From positions 47,102,884 through 47,166,883 of the forward strand of contig NW_026262712.1 in NCBI RefSeq assembly GCF_021869535.1: a DNA stretch of 64,000 nt, in the 5' to 3' direction. Below are positions 38,061-50,477 of this stretch, piece by piece; positions within the stretch are counted from its first letter, which is position 1; every line of letters begins with the position of its first letter. The DNA is from Mytilus californianus. Taxonomy: Eukaryota > Mollusca > Bivalvia > Mytilida > Mytilidae. The translations under genes were made by a program, and so were the position numbers. Below the pieces are notes generated by a model. It saw nothing but the letters and a program-made list of their open reading frames with translations. It was not told the origin of the DNA and did not search any database.

Positions 38061-38497
38061 GGTAGCACGGTAGTATTTGCATTCCGGAATTTAGGTTGCT
38101 CTTTTGTGTACCCTACCTAAGTCAATGTATTTGAACAGTGTGATTGGACAAAAAATACAGTATCAACTGAACATATTTTCCCAAACTGAGGGATGAATCA
38201 GGTGTAGAAAAATATGAAAGAATTTTACATACGGGTGAAAATGAATTTTTGAGAATTTTTTTAAATTTTGTATTCACTGCATGATAAAAGACCTAAAAGC
38301 ACTAGTGGCCTTAGGTTTTTAAAGATAGCAAAAAAAGTAAACGGTCATGATACATATTTAAATTCATTTCTGAAAATTATGATGAAAGTACTTCAGTAAA
38401 CTGTGTACATAGAATTTTGGGCAGTGCTAGAAAGTGGTGAAAAGTTTAAAAAGGCTATCATTATCCCTTATGGGCCAGGAAATACTACCGTGCCACC
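38061..38497. mobile_element. 437-bp MITE, copy 1
   Basis: Starts GGTAGCACGGTAGTATTTG and ends AAATACTACCGTGCCACC, giving about 18-bp terminal inverted repeats with one mismatch. Flanked by TTAT (38057-38060) and TTAA (38498-38501). Same length as, and by eye identical in sequence to, copy 2 at 39732-40168. There is no internal coding capacity, so it is a non-autonomous DNA transposon. Confidence 0.92.
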
Positions 38498-38501
38498 TTA
38501 A

Positions 38502-39727
38502 CTGGAATATATATGTTTACAATAAATCAATAGAGGTCCTTTTTTCACCTATACAACTTGTAAGTTTATCAATAAAAAGTTGATTAAGGGCAACTAGAAT
38601 AAAAACAGCCCTTAAATTCCACCCCGGGGAGTGAAAATTGCTGATTCAGCAAATTTTGCCTGATCTGTGGGTAATAATGTAAAAATTTACCTAGAAAGTA
38701 AAATTTGATTATTTTTTATGTAACTTGCAGTACATTTTTAATAATAAATGTTTGCTTTAACTTTTGGCAGTGTCTGACACATGTGCAACAACTGGAATTT
38801 GAGACGCGACATATTTTAGTTGTCTGTACGTCCTATAATTTTCACCGAAATAAGTAAAGTGCATAATTTTTTATTTTTTTCCACACAAGTACAGCTATAC
38901 TAGTTTTCTTTAGGTTTAATTTGTAGTTCTGTGGTAACATGGCACCAGTGTGAGCTTTTTTGGAACCAGTAAGTGGTTAAGGGGTCCTTACTTATTCATT
39001 TAGCCCTCATATTTAGCTGAAATAGAGATAGTATTAGGGGTTTCTTTACATTGACAAGACAATTATTTGGACAAAGAATGTGATTAAGATTGTATATCAG
39101 CAAGATTAAATAGTTTATTCATTTTCCATGCAAATATGATGAATTGTTTTGATTTTCTGACCCTAAAATACACAATAAAGGTAAATTGATTATTTAAGGG
39201 GACATAATTTAACTTAATGCATACATGAGAAATAGACAAACAGTCATCTTAGAGATATATTCTAGTACATATATTGTCAAAAAGACTTTAGAATAATAGT
39301 TAACTGCCATCTAAAGAATCTTGTTAAATTGCCTTCATGATCTGGAAATGCTTAAAGGAATGTAAGGCATGCTGTAAAATGTGGAATGGACTTTACTATC
39401 ATTTTTCATGATTTGGTGCTTAAACTGTTTCTTTCAGTCAGATTAACTATAAATAGAGTTGGCAATCCAATAATTCCTCCTGAATCATCATGTTTTACTT
39501 CTGTGTTGATTTGAAACATCATATATTTGGGTTTTATTCACTCCTTAAGTAAAAATGGCAAGATGAAAAAAAAGGTAAAATCTGCCAGCTGGGGTAGGGG
39601 TATAATCTTTAAATTTTTTGGGGTAAGGAATAAGTGCAGACTAGTATTCTTTATTGTAATATGTTTCCTAGTAAGAAGTCTATGCATCATAGGTGTTATG
39701 ACTGGTTTCAAGTTTGTGATGTCTTGG
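38502..39727. other. Non-coding DNA between the two MITE copies
   Basis: No gene or repeat recognised; the frames at 39527-39753 are opposed and short. Confidence 0.4.
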
Positions 39728-39731
39728 TTAA

Positions 39732-40168
39732 GGTAGCACGGTAGTATTTGCATTCCGGAATTTAGGTTGCTCTTTTGTGTACCCTACCTAAGTCAATGTA
39801 TTTGAACAGTGTGATTGGACAAAAAATACAGTATCAACTGAACATATTTTCCCAAACTGAGGGATGAATCAGGTGTAGAAAAATATGAAAGAATTTTACA
39901 TACGGGTGAAAATGAATTTTTGAGAATTTTTTTAAATTTTGTATTCACTGCATGATAAAAGACCTAAAAGCACTAGTGGCCTTAGGTTTTTAAAGATAGC
40001 AAAAAAAGTAAACGGTCATGATACATATTTAAATTCATTTCTGAAAATTATGATGAAAGTACTTCAGTAAACTGTGTACATAGAATTTTGGGCAGTGCTA
40101 GAAAGTGGTGAAAAGTTTAAAAAGGCTATCATTATCCCTTATGGGCCAGGAAATACTACCGTGCCACC
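39732..40168. mobile_element. 437-bp MITE, copy 2
   Basis: Same termini and length as copy 1, with perfect TTAA on both sides (39728-39731 and 40169-40172). A TTAA target duplication is typical of piggyBac-type elements, but the ends (GGTRGCACGG) do not look like the CCC/CCY ends usual for piggyBac, so superfamily is left open. If the TTAA is counted as terminal sequence, a TA-type duplication is also possible. Confidence 0.92.
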
Positions 40169-40605
40169 TTAAAGCTGTCACACAAAAAAATAAACACATT
40201 CAACATGTACAACGGTAAAATTCCGGAGAAAAAAATAAAATGATTTAAAACATGCTTTTAGTAATTAAAGTTTCGTTTGTACGATTTTGCAAGGCCGCTA
40301 TAGGTTTTTACAGGTATTCAATTGTTGATATTAAAAAAAAAAGGACTAAGATAAAAAAAAAAAAAAAGAAGCAGAGAAAACAGTTGAAGCCCGCGACAAG
40401 TTCATCTTCTTTTCTCAAGTTAGGAGCCTTGTTGATATTTGTTTTGCGTCATATAATGTCTGTGTGGTTTTAAGAATAGGAGGAGGATGCAAATCTTGAC
40501 AGTGTTGTTTCGATGCAAGCTCCATTTTTACAGACTAGGAAACAAATGTTATACGTTTTGAAAAAAGCATGACATATTGTTCAGACATTTGTCTATTGTT
40601 TAGGT

Positions 40606-41065
40606 ATACATAAAGGCATCAGTAGTATACCGCTGTTCAATAGTCATAATTCGATTGAGCAAAAACAAATCCGGGTAACAAACTAAAACCGAGGGAAACA
40701 CATCAACATAAGAGGAAAACAACGGAACAACAGAAACGCTGAACTACAACAAAAGCAAACGCCAACATACATAGAAACGGACTGTCTGATAACAACTGCC
40801 ATATTCCTGACCTGGTACAGGACAATGGTGGGTTGAACCTGGTTTTATGGCTAGCCAAACCTCCCGCTTATATGGTAATGTTTAAAATACCGCTAAAATG
40901 ACAACACTTCGTGACAGGAATACAGTACAAACAAACGCAAGAACAGTCATCACATAGAAATACATAAATAAATAATATAATAGTACATTACAACATGTAA
41001 ACCGCAGAATAACAACGGACAACTCCCATGAATTTACGACGGCACACCAGGACACCACAAACGAA
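40606..41065 (-). repeat. Dispersed repeat family E, long copy
   Basis: Landmarks as written on the plus strand: TATACATAAAGGCATCAGTA, GTATACCGCTGTTCAATAGT, CAAATCCGGGTAACAAACTA, GAGGAAAACAACGGAACAAC, CTGACCTGGTACAGG, GGGTTGAACCTGGTTTTATG, GCTAGCCAAACCTCCCGC. I recall this as a very frequent mussel repeat. A short second copy is at 60655-60750. Confidence 0.85.
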
Positions 41066-41154
41066 AAATAAACTGCGCGTCACAGGAATGTTTCATTCTG
41101 AAACTGCCACTACAGAGTAATGTGAAAGACGACTGAAATCGACACTTCATCAGT

Positions 41155-41420
41155 TTTACAATCATCATCGCGAATTGGTTGACCGATAGTGTCGTGTCTC
41201 AACTCACAAACGTGTTTTTTTTCAGTTTTAGATCTTTAGATTACACAAATGTTGGCAGATCTACAATAGCAGCTATTTGACGTAACGCAATAATAATGAA
41301 TCGATACATCAGATCTGTAAATTTACCGATTGTGTCATATTCCTGATTATGACATTTGTGATGAGTAGGGATTCGCTTGGCGAATGCTGCATGTAAAGCA
41401 GGAGACACTTACCCTGTCAC
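41155..41420 (+). repeat. Dispersed repeat, family D-related fragment
   Basis: AATTGGTTGACCGATAGTGT, GATCTGTAAATTTACCGATT, GTCATATTCCTGATTATG, GCAGGAGACACTTACCCTGT. The same order (GATCTGTAAATTAACCGATT, GCAGGAGATCCTTACCCGG) recurs at 59520-59645, and the GGTTGACCRAT and CTTACCC steps also occur in family D. Confidence 0.6.
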
Positions 41421-42410
41421 CAGAAACGAAGATTTTAGAAAATAAACATACGTTGTTTAACAATGATTTGCGTGACATTGCAAAATAATGTGTTCATTTT
41501 ATCGTCTTTCACTACTGACAACATTCATCAAATTTTTAATAGAATAATTGCTTTCAGAAAAAAGCTGTTTCATCTATGTTTACAAATTGTATCGATTGAA
41601 GGACAATACAAAGTAAACATTTTAATTGTTGCACACGTGTAATCAGTGGTGATGACACATATTAATCCGAGATCGAATGATTAACAGATTAACGATCACC
41701 AAAGGTTAATTGGGCTATAAACATGTCAATTTAATCGATCAAAACTAATTTTAAATGAGAATTAAAAGGCTAAAAGTCGTAAAGTTTAGGTTTTTTATAG
41801 ATTAAATGGGTAAAATACTGCCGGAAGTTGTATATTTAGTTCATAGTGCGTTTGCCTATATTCGTTGCATTCTCTAGATTATATGTACGTATCCATGTAA
41901 TCAAACCTACGTAGGAATATTTGCATGTCTTGATTTGGACAACAGTTGTTATTGTTCGTTTGACACTTAAATTCGTGGATAAAGCCATCCACGAAACTAT
42001 GAAAATTGGTACCCCACGAATAAAAGTACCTTCACAGTAACGTTTCAAAAGATTTTCTGATCTTCATTCGGAAATATAAGTTCAGTTCTTTAAGCCGCTT
42101 CAGCATCTACCCCGTCATGTGTAACAGTCTTCTTTATTTCCAAAAATATTAAATTTTATTCAATGGAATGATATTTTATGTCATGCTATTTTCCTTTGAC
42201 TGATTTTGTTCTGTTTCTATATCCGCAGAATAGTTTTAAAGTGAAGGAATTCTGTCAAAACTGCCATAATAATTGAGTAGCCTAACCCCTTTTTGTATCT
42301 TATATTTCTTAATAGGTTTCGTTTGGCAGTTTGCTTTCTTGTGATTTCTTTATTTGTTATGTATATACCTGTATCTTTTTGACGAACCTTTTCTTTTATT
42401 TGTAATATAC

Positions 42411-42551
42411 AATTATGGCCTTCTGAGGAGGTGAATATCCAAAATTGTCAACCCGAGTAAGGGTTATTCCACGAGAGCTTTAAGCCCGAGGGGAACAACC
42501 CTTACTCGGGTTGACAATTTTGAATATTCACCGACTCAATGGGCCATAACT
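42411..42551. repeat. Long palindrome 2 (arms ~70 bp)
   Basis: Left arm 42411-42480 (AATTATGGCC, GTGAATATCCAAAATTGTCA, ACCCGAGTAAGGGTTATTCC) pairs with right arm 42482-42551 (AACCCTTACTCGGGTTGACA, AATTTTGAATATTCACCG, GGGCCATAAC). The centre is CTTTAAG. No loop to speak of. Confidence 0.9.
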
Positions 42552-44081
42552 GTTTTATTATACCGAACAAATAGTTAAGTGTAAAATATTGTAACAGATT
42601 GTCAAAACACTTACGTTAGAAAACTATTTTGTGTCTTACATTTCACGTATGTACAACAAAGGTAGACTCTTTCTGTAAAATAAAGATGGCCATGAAAAGG
42701 GCCGTTTACAAGAGATATCCTCGGTACTAAATGAATTTTTCTTCGTCACTTGATGGGCTTCTACGCTGGTCGCTGCCATATTTGTTTTTGTTTATCTGAC
42801 GCTAAGTGACGTCATGCTTTAAAGGTAGTTAACCCGTGATCATTGAGGGACGACAAGGGTTATTTACTGGAGAATAATGGGGTTGATCAATTGAGGCTTC
42901 AATTTGTCAGGGTTATTCACCGCTCCTGCCAATTTTTGGAGAAACATCTAAATTAAACTATGACACGTGATTCCGTATTAGCCAATCAAATAATTACTAT
43001 ATAATGTAAGGTATAATAATGATAAATATTATATATGATATGATGCTAAAATAAATTCGTACTTTCTGATCGAAACTCTAAAATCATTCTGTTAATACTT
43101 AAGGGTTGTATATCTACTTAGTAAACATTAACTGCTCATTTGGTTTGAAGTTATATTGGTTTGAACATGTTGAATAAGTCAATCTTTTGTAAAATATTTG
43201 TTATATGCATTTTGAGTAAATTCGTATTTCGAGCCACAGTGTTACCAGTAAATGATCACATGTTTTCCTTAATCAACAGATGAAGGGCGATTTACGTTAA
43301 ACGAAGAATTCCGCTCAAACCGGTGTTGTAGTATAAATTGCATTTTTTCTTTTGATGCTTTTAAATAATTTGCTTAAAATGTGTGTTCAGGTAAAACCAT
43401 GGTCTAATATCTGCAATTTGATGTTGTACCATACTTTGATAAATTGACATGAGACTCAACTAAAATCTAATCGGAAAGAAGGCGGAGCTTAGCTATGGAA
43501 GAAAATGTTCATTTTCATGTTATTCCATGGCTGAAGCTTTACCCCGTTTTTTGAAATATATCCGCCTCTCAACTATTTACGAAATGGAACAAAAATTAAC
43601 TGAGAAACCAAATCGATTTGCAATATATTTGTTGTCTTTAGTGTTTCGAAATGATCCTTAAAATTGTATTTTTTCGCCTTTCAATTTACGCACTTTTTCA
43701 AATGAAATGTACAACCTGAAAATCGACAATAAAACGAAACTTACCGTCATCAGAAAAATGTTTAATATCCATTTCAGAGACGGATTTAGGGGTAAGGGAA
43801 TCGCCCCCTTTCTAAAGCTGCATATATTTTAATGCATATACTGTTTACATGTTCCACTCTTAACGTTGCATAGTTTGCCTCCACCCCTTTTTTCAAAATC
43901 TTTTATCTGCACCTGCTTGTTACAAATCAGCATGTAGGCCAGACTATCATTGTAAGTCTAATGCAATACTGACTTGCGCGAGCCGCCATTCCAATGTATA
44001 ATTCGACAACGTGATCAATGTCTAATATTAGTTCAAGCTGTTAATCATTCTTTATATTACAAATTATATGTACCACATGTC
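42552..44081. other. Non-coding DNA, no gene seen
   Basis: No supported exon or repeat family. Confidence 0.35.
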
Positions 44082-44155
44082 TTACTCATTAACATATATT
44101 AACAAACTCGTCCTTCGGATTCGTTTGTTTAAATATGTTAACTCGTAAGAACCAC
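44082..44155. repeat. Palindrome 3 (arms ~37 bp)
   Basis: TTACTCATTAACATATATTA then ACAAACTCGTCC on the left pairs with TTCGTTTGTTTAAATATGTT then AACTCGTAAG on the right, around a TCCTTCGGA centre. Shorter, but the same build as palindrome 1. Confidence 0.8.
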
Positions 44156-44940
44156 GGTATAAGCACACTGTAAAATACTTATCTGAATTTGGTTTGAAGC
44201 ATACGCTTTTCCGTTGTATCGAGGGCCTCATTGTGAGTTTGAGATAACAAAAAACAACGACCAAAGCGATGTTCTTTGCCTTTGTTTTTAAGTTGTGTAG
44301 TTAGATTGTGACACAAACATTTACACTGTATCCCTTGTTCTCATTGTAGAAGCTGTAGTAAGGCTCACACATTCAATTATCTGACTTGTTTACTGTGAGA
44401 GATTATTTTACCATGATAGTTTACTCATCGTGATAACATGACTTTCCAAACATTACTTGTAAAATATTTGTACAACAGACCAAACTAACTAACAGCAACC
44501 GACTCCTCTTGGAAAATCAAATCAAATCGTACAACCATATGGTCCTTATAGCTAGGCTTCTTACACACATAACATATTTTGGGAATAAACCACTTTTAAG
44601 CGCAAAATCTTCCCCATTCCCCGTTCAGAACTTATTCTAAAATCATACATTTTGGTAGTGGATTCAGTATCATTCATTTCGTTTATAAGTTTTATTATCC
44701 AAGTAAATAAAGAACAAAAGCAAACCTAATCTCAAAAGGACCAAATTCAAAATACATGTACTAAAATATGTATATTATTTACAAAGACAAATTTACATTG
44801 AAATTACTAGAAAATATTAGACACAAATGCAAGTAATGAGAATAAATATCAAAGTAGACATTCATTTAACAAAAATAATACAATGTTACTTTCACACGAA
44901 AGATAGTCAAATGTTTGTACAGTAAACAGATAATAAGTAA

Positions 44941-45044
44941 TAGTTATACACCGAGGGATAGGTGTGTCTGGATAAGAAACCCCGTCGGCCGGAGGCCGGA
45001 GGGGTTTCTTATCCAGACACGCCGTATCCCGAGGTGTATAACTA
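44941..45044. repeat. Long palindrome 4 (arms ~43 bp)
   Basis: Left arm 44941-44983 (TAGTTATACACCGAGGGATA, GGTGTGTCTGGATAAGAAAC, CCC) and right arm 45001-45044 (GGGGTTTCTTATCCAGACAC, GCCGTATCCCGAGGTGTATA, ACTA) surround a GC-rich centre GTCGGCCGGAGGCCGGA. A degenerate relative of the left arm is at 45579-45608 (GGGATAGGTGTGTCTGCATT, AGAAACCC). Confidence 0.9.
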
Positions 45045-45635
45045 ACTTACACCCCATTCTAAACCTCATATTTGTTAACATTGATTATTAAATGAAAAAA
45101 AAAATGATAGCATATTTATTGACAATATCAAACCATGATTTATAAGAATATTTTTTTTATTACATGAAACCCCACTAGTAACCCTTCTTTGGTTATCTTC
45201 GTTCAAACTTTGACAAGTGAGTATATTTTACAAATGTCAAAGTTGCTGTTTTGCATATTCCCGTTAAATCCATGTGATAATATGGATCAGCAGGTCAAGG
45301 TTGACTGTTTCGTGTATTCTTATTACAAACAAAAAATACATCATGCTCATGGTATTCAGTTGTCAATATGGACGGGTATAAGACGGACGACATTTTGTGA
45401 CAAGTGTTGGATTTGGTAGAAGAGACTAAAGATAAAGGCAATATTATAACCCAAAGTACTTACCTGTATCAGTTTAATAAAGGTAATCATAAATGTATTT
45501 TATATCTTACGATTTGATCAAAAACAAAAGCCCCCCCCCCTTCTCGAAAAAAAACAAACATTGATATTCGAACATACTAAGGGATAGGTGTGTCTGCATT
45601 AGAAACCCGACTACCAGACACGTTCAACATACAAT

Positions 45636-45962
45636 ATTTAATATTGAGGAACTCCCTTTTTTGGGGGGCAATCAGGGGCTGATCCAGGCGGGGGTTCCCA
45701 ACTCAAGAGAAAAAAAAGGGGGGGGGGGGGTGTCCAACCATTCAAATGCATTGATCTTTTAAATAAAAGTCGGGGTCCAACCCGCGGAACCCCAAACCCC
45801 GGATCGGCCACTGGGTAACCGGGGGGGGGGGGGGGGGGGGGGGTGGGGGGTTCCGGAGTTAGAATCCCCATTTTTTTTATAGATCAATGCTTTAGAATAG
45901 AGACATATGACTGGGATAAAAAAATTACCTTCAACAGGTTGGGAACAAACCCTCAAACGAGG
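45636..45962 (-). repeat. Poly-G-bearing dispersed repeat (family F)
   Basis: Read on the minus strand: CCCAGTGGCCGATCCGGGGT, TTGGGGTTCCGCGGGTTGGA, GATCAATGCATTTGAATGG, CCCCGCCTGGATCAGCCCC, with G/C homopolymers at about 45719-45730 and 45820-45842. The GATCAATGC step occurs again near 45881, so a partial second unit is present. I recognise the family from bivalve genomes. Proline-rich minus-strand frames here are homopolymer artefacts. Confidence 0.75.
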
Positions 45963-46366
45963 GATAACCCCTCAATGTAATGACTATCCCTTTTATGAGT
46001 TGTACATTTCAAGTGATAAAAAATGTTTTTTGTAAAAACCACTTTTTAGTACAAATGAGCAAATATTTATATTATTTGAAGAAAATTTTCCCAAAGAACT
46101 ATACATCTATCTGGTATTATATGGTCAAAACATGTCCAAGAATTCTGTAATATTCCTGGACTTATATCTTCCTTATTATTAAAAATAAGTGGAACCCTCT
46201 TTTAGAAAAGTTGTTCCAAATATAATAAATTTTTCCCTTTTTAAGTTAAAAAATCGAAGTTTTTCTTTTTTCTTTTTTACAACAGTTAAACGACCCCTTG
46301 TCTCAGGTACAGTCCCTCATTTAAGGGATATCCCTCATTTGGGTGGTTGTTCCCAGCCTGTTCAAG
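45931..46366. repeat. Imperfect foldback element with ~50-bp inverted repeats
   Basis: TTCAACAGGTTGGGAACAAA, CCCTCAAACGAGGGATAACC (45931-45972) is complementary to 46313-46366 (CCCTCATTTAAGGGATATCC, TGTTCCCAGCCTGTTCAA). The 340 bp between are AT-rich and partly self-complementary. Confidence 0.65.
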
Positions 46367-46506
46367 CAAAAGAGTATTTAAAGGATAATTTTTGTATTCC
46401 ATATAGATGCTTATTGGAATTTCCTAAAATGTGTTTTTTATTTTAATATCATGAAACAATTTGTAGTGAACACTTTTTGTAATTTCTTATGTACATGATA
46501 ATCAAT

Positions 46507-46623
46507 TTCTATTGTTACGAATAACAATGGACTTTGTTTGCGGGATGTAGAAACAGGGGTTTCCAGAAACCCCGCTCGTCACACCCTGTGGTCAAAATCC
46601 TTTGTTATTCGTAACAATAGATC
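46507..46623. repeat. Long palindrome 5 (arms ~57 bp)
   Basis: TTCTATTGTTACGAATAACA on the left pairs with TGTTATTCGTAACAATAGAT on the right; inner AGGGGTTTCC pairs with AGAAACCCC around 46565. The middle of each arm has several mismatches. Confidence 0.85.
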
Positions 46624-46699
46624 TATTCAATTTACACTTGTTTCAGAAATAGAAACTATGAAGTATAACAATAGAACTGGGGTGTAAGTGGTTGGTATG

Positions 46700-47980
46700 C
46701 TACGAATCATTACACTTCAATATGTCCAGCGCGTTTTAAATGCCTGCGAAAGATAATCCAGTTAGCCTGTTTGATCTTGCTAATCCCGAAGTGAAAAGTT
46801 TAGTTTGTCGATACCATTTATCAGTTGATCAAAACCGTTTTAATTTTCTGTTTGACGATTTTTTTAAGTTTTCCAATAAATGTACGATCACACGGAATAA
46901 GTAACTGAGTTGATTACGACAGATTTATTGTTTTACTCCGTCCCAGAAAAGGTCAGAGATAGCGTTTATAATCATTGTTTCACTTGTTGATCATTTATTT
47001 TGATAATGCGTAACATCCTTTTGGAAATTTGTAAGAATGGTATCTGTATCGTACCTTTGTTAGTCAACTAAAATTAAAACGATAGAAATTAACCAGTTAA
47101 CGAAACACTGGTTAGTTTTGTCTTGGCGTCTATCGCTGCAATGCTACAACATTTTCTTTCGACGTATTTGCTGAACTTTGTTCCTCGTAGTTTAGTTTTC
47201 AAAATAAACACATCCATTTGAGTCGCATTCTCCTTGCTTCGTTTTATCCGTCCAAAAAAGTGATTATTTTGAGAATTACGTATGCTTTTGATCACTTTAT
47301 TTGCGCCACTAATCAATATTATCCGGTGTTGAAAGGCTTTGATTCACATAATTTAGCAACTTCATTCCATTTGTAGAAAACCTATGTTTGCACCTATTGG
47401 TGCACCAAATAAATGACCGTTCACTGTACTTTTAAGAGTCATTAGTCATTTTCCCATTGGAAATCGTATACAAAACATTTATTTAGTGGTGTTCATTATT
47501 CAAATTTTCATGATATTTATGTACCAAAAAATCACAAGAATGTATCTCCCACTATTCAGTTTTTGAAACATAACAACAAAGTTAATCACACAAGAAAATA
47601 AAAACCATGTTTTTTATTTAATGTCGTGAAGGGAACAGTTACACTAAAACTTTCATACTATAGTTACATTGAGTTAAACTTACAATGTTTTAAATGCCTT
47701 TTATTCAGACGTTCCTTAAAGATTACAAACTCCTGGTGCATGTTTGATATTTCTATCATATGATGTTTTAAGATGTTTAAACGAGAAAACACGTTAGGTA
47801 TAAATAGTAATTGTTATACAAACATCAGATATCATGACTTAAAATTTTACAAATAGCTTTATAAATGATCAAGTTTATTTTTTGACATTGCTTTAAACTA
47901 TATGTTGCTGTTTTTCATCTGCTACATTTTAGTAGGTCTTATCATCTGAAACACTAAACGCAGAATGGGTTGGTGTGTTG
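46700..47980. other. Non-coding DNA, 3' flank of the Mab-21-like gene
   Basis: Presumed 3' UTR and downstream DNA of the minus-strand gene. Candidate polyadenylation signals (TTTATT on the plus strand, AATAAA on the gene strand) occur, for example near 47612. No other gene is supported. Confidence 0.4.
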
Positions 47981-49857
47981 CTACAATATATCCAAGTGTT
48001 TGAACAAGATAACAGCCGTATGTAACAGTAAGGATTTGAAATAAGAAACACCTAAATTCATAGACTGCATTTCATTCCATGCCATTCTTAAGTTATTTAG
48101 AGCCTGGGATGTCAACCCTACAGTGCACAAACACCAAGCCACCAGGTTATATGCTACATTACGATGTCCGACATTCAATCTGGACAATAAATCTTTTATT
48201 TGGTCGATATCATGCATATCGTCTTTTGAAAAGTTGTCCCCCTTCAATTTCTTTTTTATTAAGAATTTGAGAAAGAAATAGTAAACTTTGCTGTCAACGA
48301 AAGCCATTGACACACCGGAGTCTTTGAACATTTCATACTTCAATGCGTCGGGAGTAATTTGAAGTTCTGTTGGCAGAAATGAAACACAAGTACACATATT
48401 ATTTGCCATTGGACTTAATGCACTTGGAAAAACATGACAAACACAAATAGACGCGATATTTTTCATATATTCCTCGGCCAAGTGATCTAAGAACCATTTG
48501 CATTCTTTATAACAACCAACAGCGTACAGTACGGATATAGACTTTAGATATCCAGCTAAATTACCTTTCATGAAGTATGTGTAAGATCCGAACAAAAGGA
48601 AATCGCGAACCTGAAGGTTAGGTTGCTGGATAGAAAGTGCAGAAATATTACTTGCCAAGCTAGTATAGATAAAGGGTGTTAATAGCGACAGAGAATGTCG
48701 TGTTTCTTCTCTTGTGTGCGCAAAATCAGTGTCTATATTTTGAATATGATCTAGCATACACCAAAGATGCCCAATCAAATTTGTGTTCTGACGGTTGGCT
48801 TCATATTGAATGCAAGCATACTGTGCAAATACCATAGGTGTTGCCATCATCCTGCATAAAGCTTCTTCATATACCCGTAGTGTATATTCCTCAAGCCCAC
48901 GAATATTTATGAGAGACCCCCGTGTGTTGAAAAAGTCACGTATATTGTCTGATTTTACATGAAGCAAACAACGAAATCCGTCATTTAAAAGTTTCACTAA
49001 TTTGGTTTCCGAATATATTCTCAATGATTCGTTTAGCCTTCCATCAAAAAGATTTTCTTTGGGAATAAAGTAATTAGGGCAGATCCCAGATTTAACCCAT
49101 TTTAACATTTGCCGAATGCACAGCATAACACAATGGAAAAGACGATTTTTTTCCCAAACATCTCCTTTACCATGTGTAATCCCTTCTATCACATAAAACA
49201 AACACGTCTTCCAATGGTATGAAGTTATACAATCCAAACCTATAATATCTCGATTTATCATTTTAAGAAAAACGTAACATTTATATTGGACATCTGTGAG
49301 ATTAAACACGAGTTCCCGTTCTTGCAATGGGAAAGATATTTTCCATTCTAAATCCACTTCTGAAGAATAAGGATGACCTTTTTTGAAAACAAAATACCCA
49401 AGTGATTTCAAATTATTTATCCTATCTGTTGTTGGCCATCCATTACATCTATGTCTGGAAAGCCATTCTTGTGCCTCTATAGGCCATTCTTTGCAATGGT
49501 AACAGCTGACCACATCCACTTCGACATTGAAATTTTTTTCAAGTGTTGCAGCAGGCTTGTTGTAGGGTCGGGAAATAAAAGGTAACCTTTCTGTATAAGT
49601 ATCTATAACATCAGTCAGAACTATTCTTCCAAAGCTATCCGTCTTGAACAAAGATTTAAATTCATTTTCAAATAAGGACCGATTTTTAATTCGGCATGGT
49701 TCACTTCTATTTACGAGTTGTAGTTTGACATACCCAGCAGGTGTATCTGATTCTCTAACGACTATTAGGGAAAATCCGTTTTGGTGAACTTTTGATATGT
49801 CATCCCTGACGACAAAACCGTCTTCACATATAATGGCATCATGGTTAGTTTTAACAC
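47981..49857 (-). CDS. Mab-21-domain / cGAS-like receptor (cGLR) protein, terminal coding exon
   Basis: Large open exon of about 625 codons ending in TAG at 47983-47981. The frame extends a few bases upstream to a TTG, but the true start of this exon is the acceptor TTTATTTGACAG, so the exon begins at 49857. Counting from that TTG: residues 1-30 continue the nucleotidyltransferase active site (VKTNHDAIICEDG). A third acidic site is at about 113-118 (NVEVDVVSCYHCKEWP), aligned with VDIILALESKSSWP of human cGAS. LEWKISFPLQERELV and the helical region with WVKSGICPNYFIPKENLF (256-273) are typical of bivalve Mab-21 proteins. The C-terminal 300 residues are helical and TPR-like. Expected to sense nucleic acid or another ligand and make a nucleotide second messenger; in place of the usual D-x-D it seems to have N-H-D, so activity is uncertain. 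Confidence 0.93.
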
Positions 49858-50477
49858 CTGTCAAATAAACATATGGTATTAATTCACTATTTTTACCTTT
49901 TAAAATTATACCTGTTCTGACAACTCAAACATACGTTAATACATACACTTCCCGGGGTATCAATGAATCGGTCGTCTGATGATGTTTTGTTTATATTTGC
50001 TCTGACAAGGACTAACGTTTGATTATTAAATGGATAGTCAATATTTCTTTTAAGATTTTTTAGGTATTAATTTTCATCACAACTGATCTATTTTGTCGTC
50101 ATTGTATTGCAAATGGATAAAACTGTCACGTGTCTTATTTTGGGGCTCAAACAGGCCAAAGCTATAATGATATTAATATGTTGTTGAAATTTCTGAACAT
50201 GGAGCTTCAACTTGCAAAACAGTTTTCATGAGTAATATGTAATATATTCAACAATATATATATATCAATATAGCCACAGCTTTGTGTTGACATGAAATAT
50301 CACTCATATGTTCATGTTCAAGAAATTTATAAAATTTTGGTATGTTATGAATAAGATTTTGCTACCCAAAGACGTAAATTAAACTTAGTCGTCTTCGAAA
50401 AAACTTTTCGAAAATTACTGTTTACATTGCTCTGTAACTTCTTTAACGATTTAACCATCAAACTTACTGGATTTGAG

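Noticed and set aside
45638..45956. Proline-rich minus-strand frames
   Set aside because: Translation of C/G homopolymers within a dispersed repeat.
49858..49864. TTG at 49864-49862 as the start of the Mab-21-like protein
   Set aside because: It lies within a splice acceptor (TTTATTTGACAG) and an in-phase upstream exon carrying the missing GS..EG motif exists at 54486-54659.
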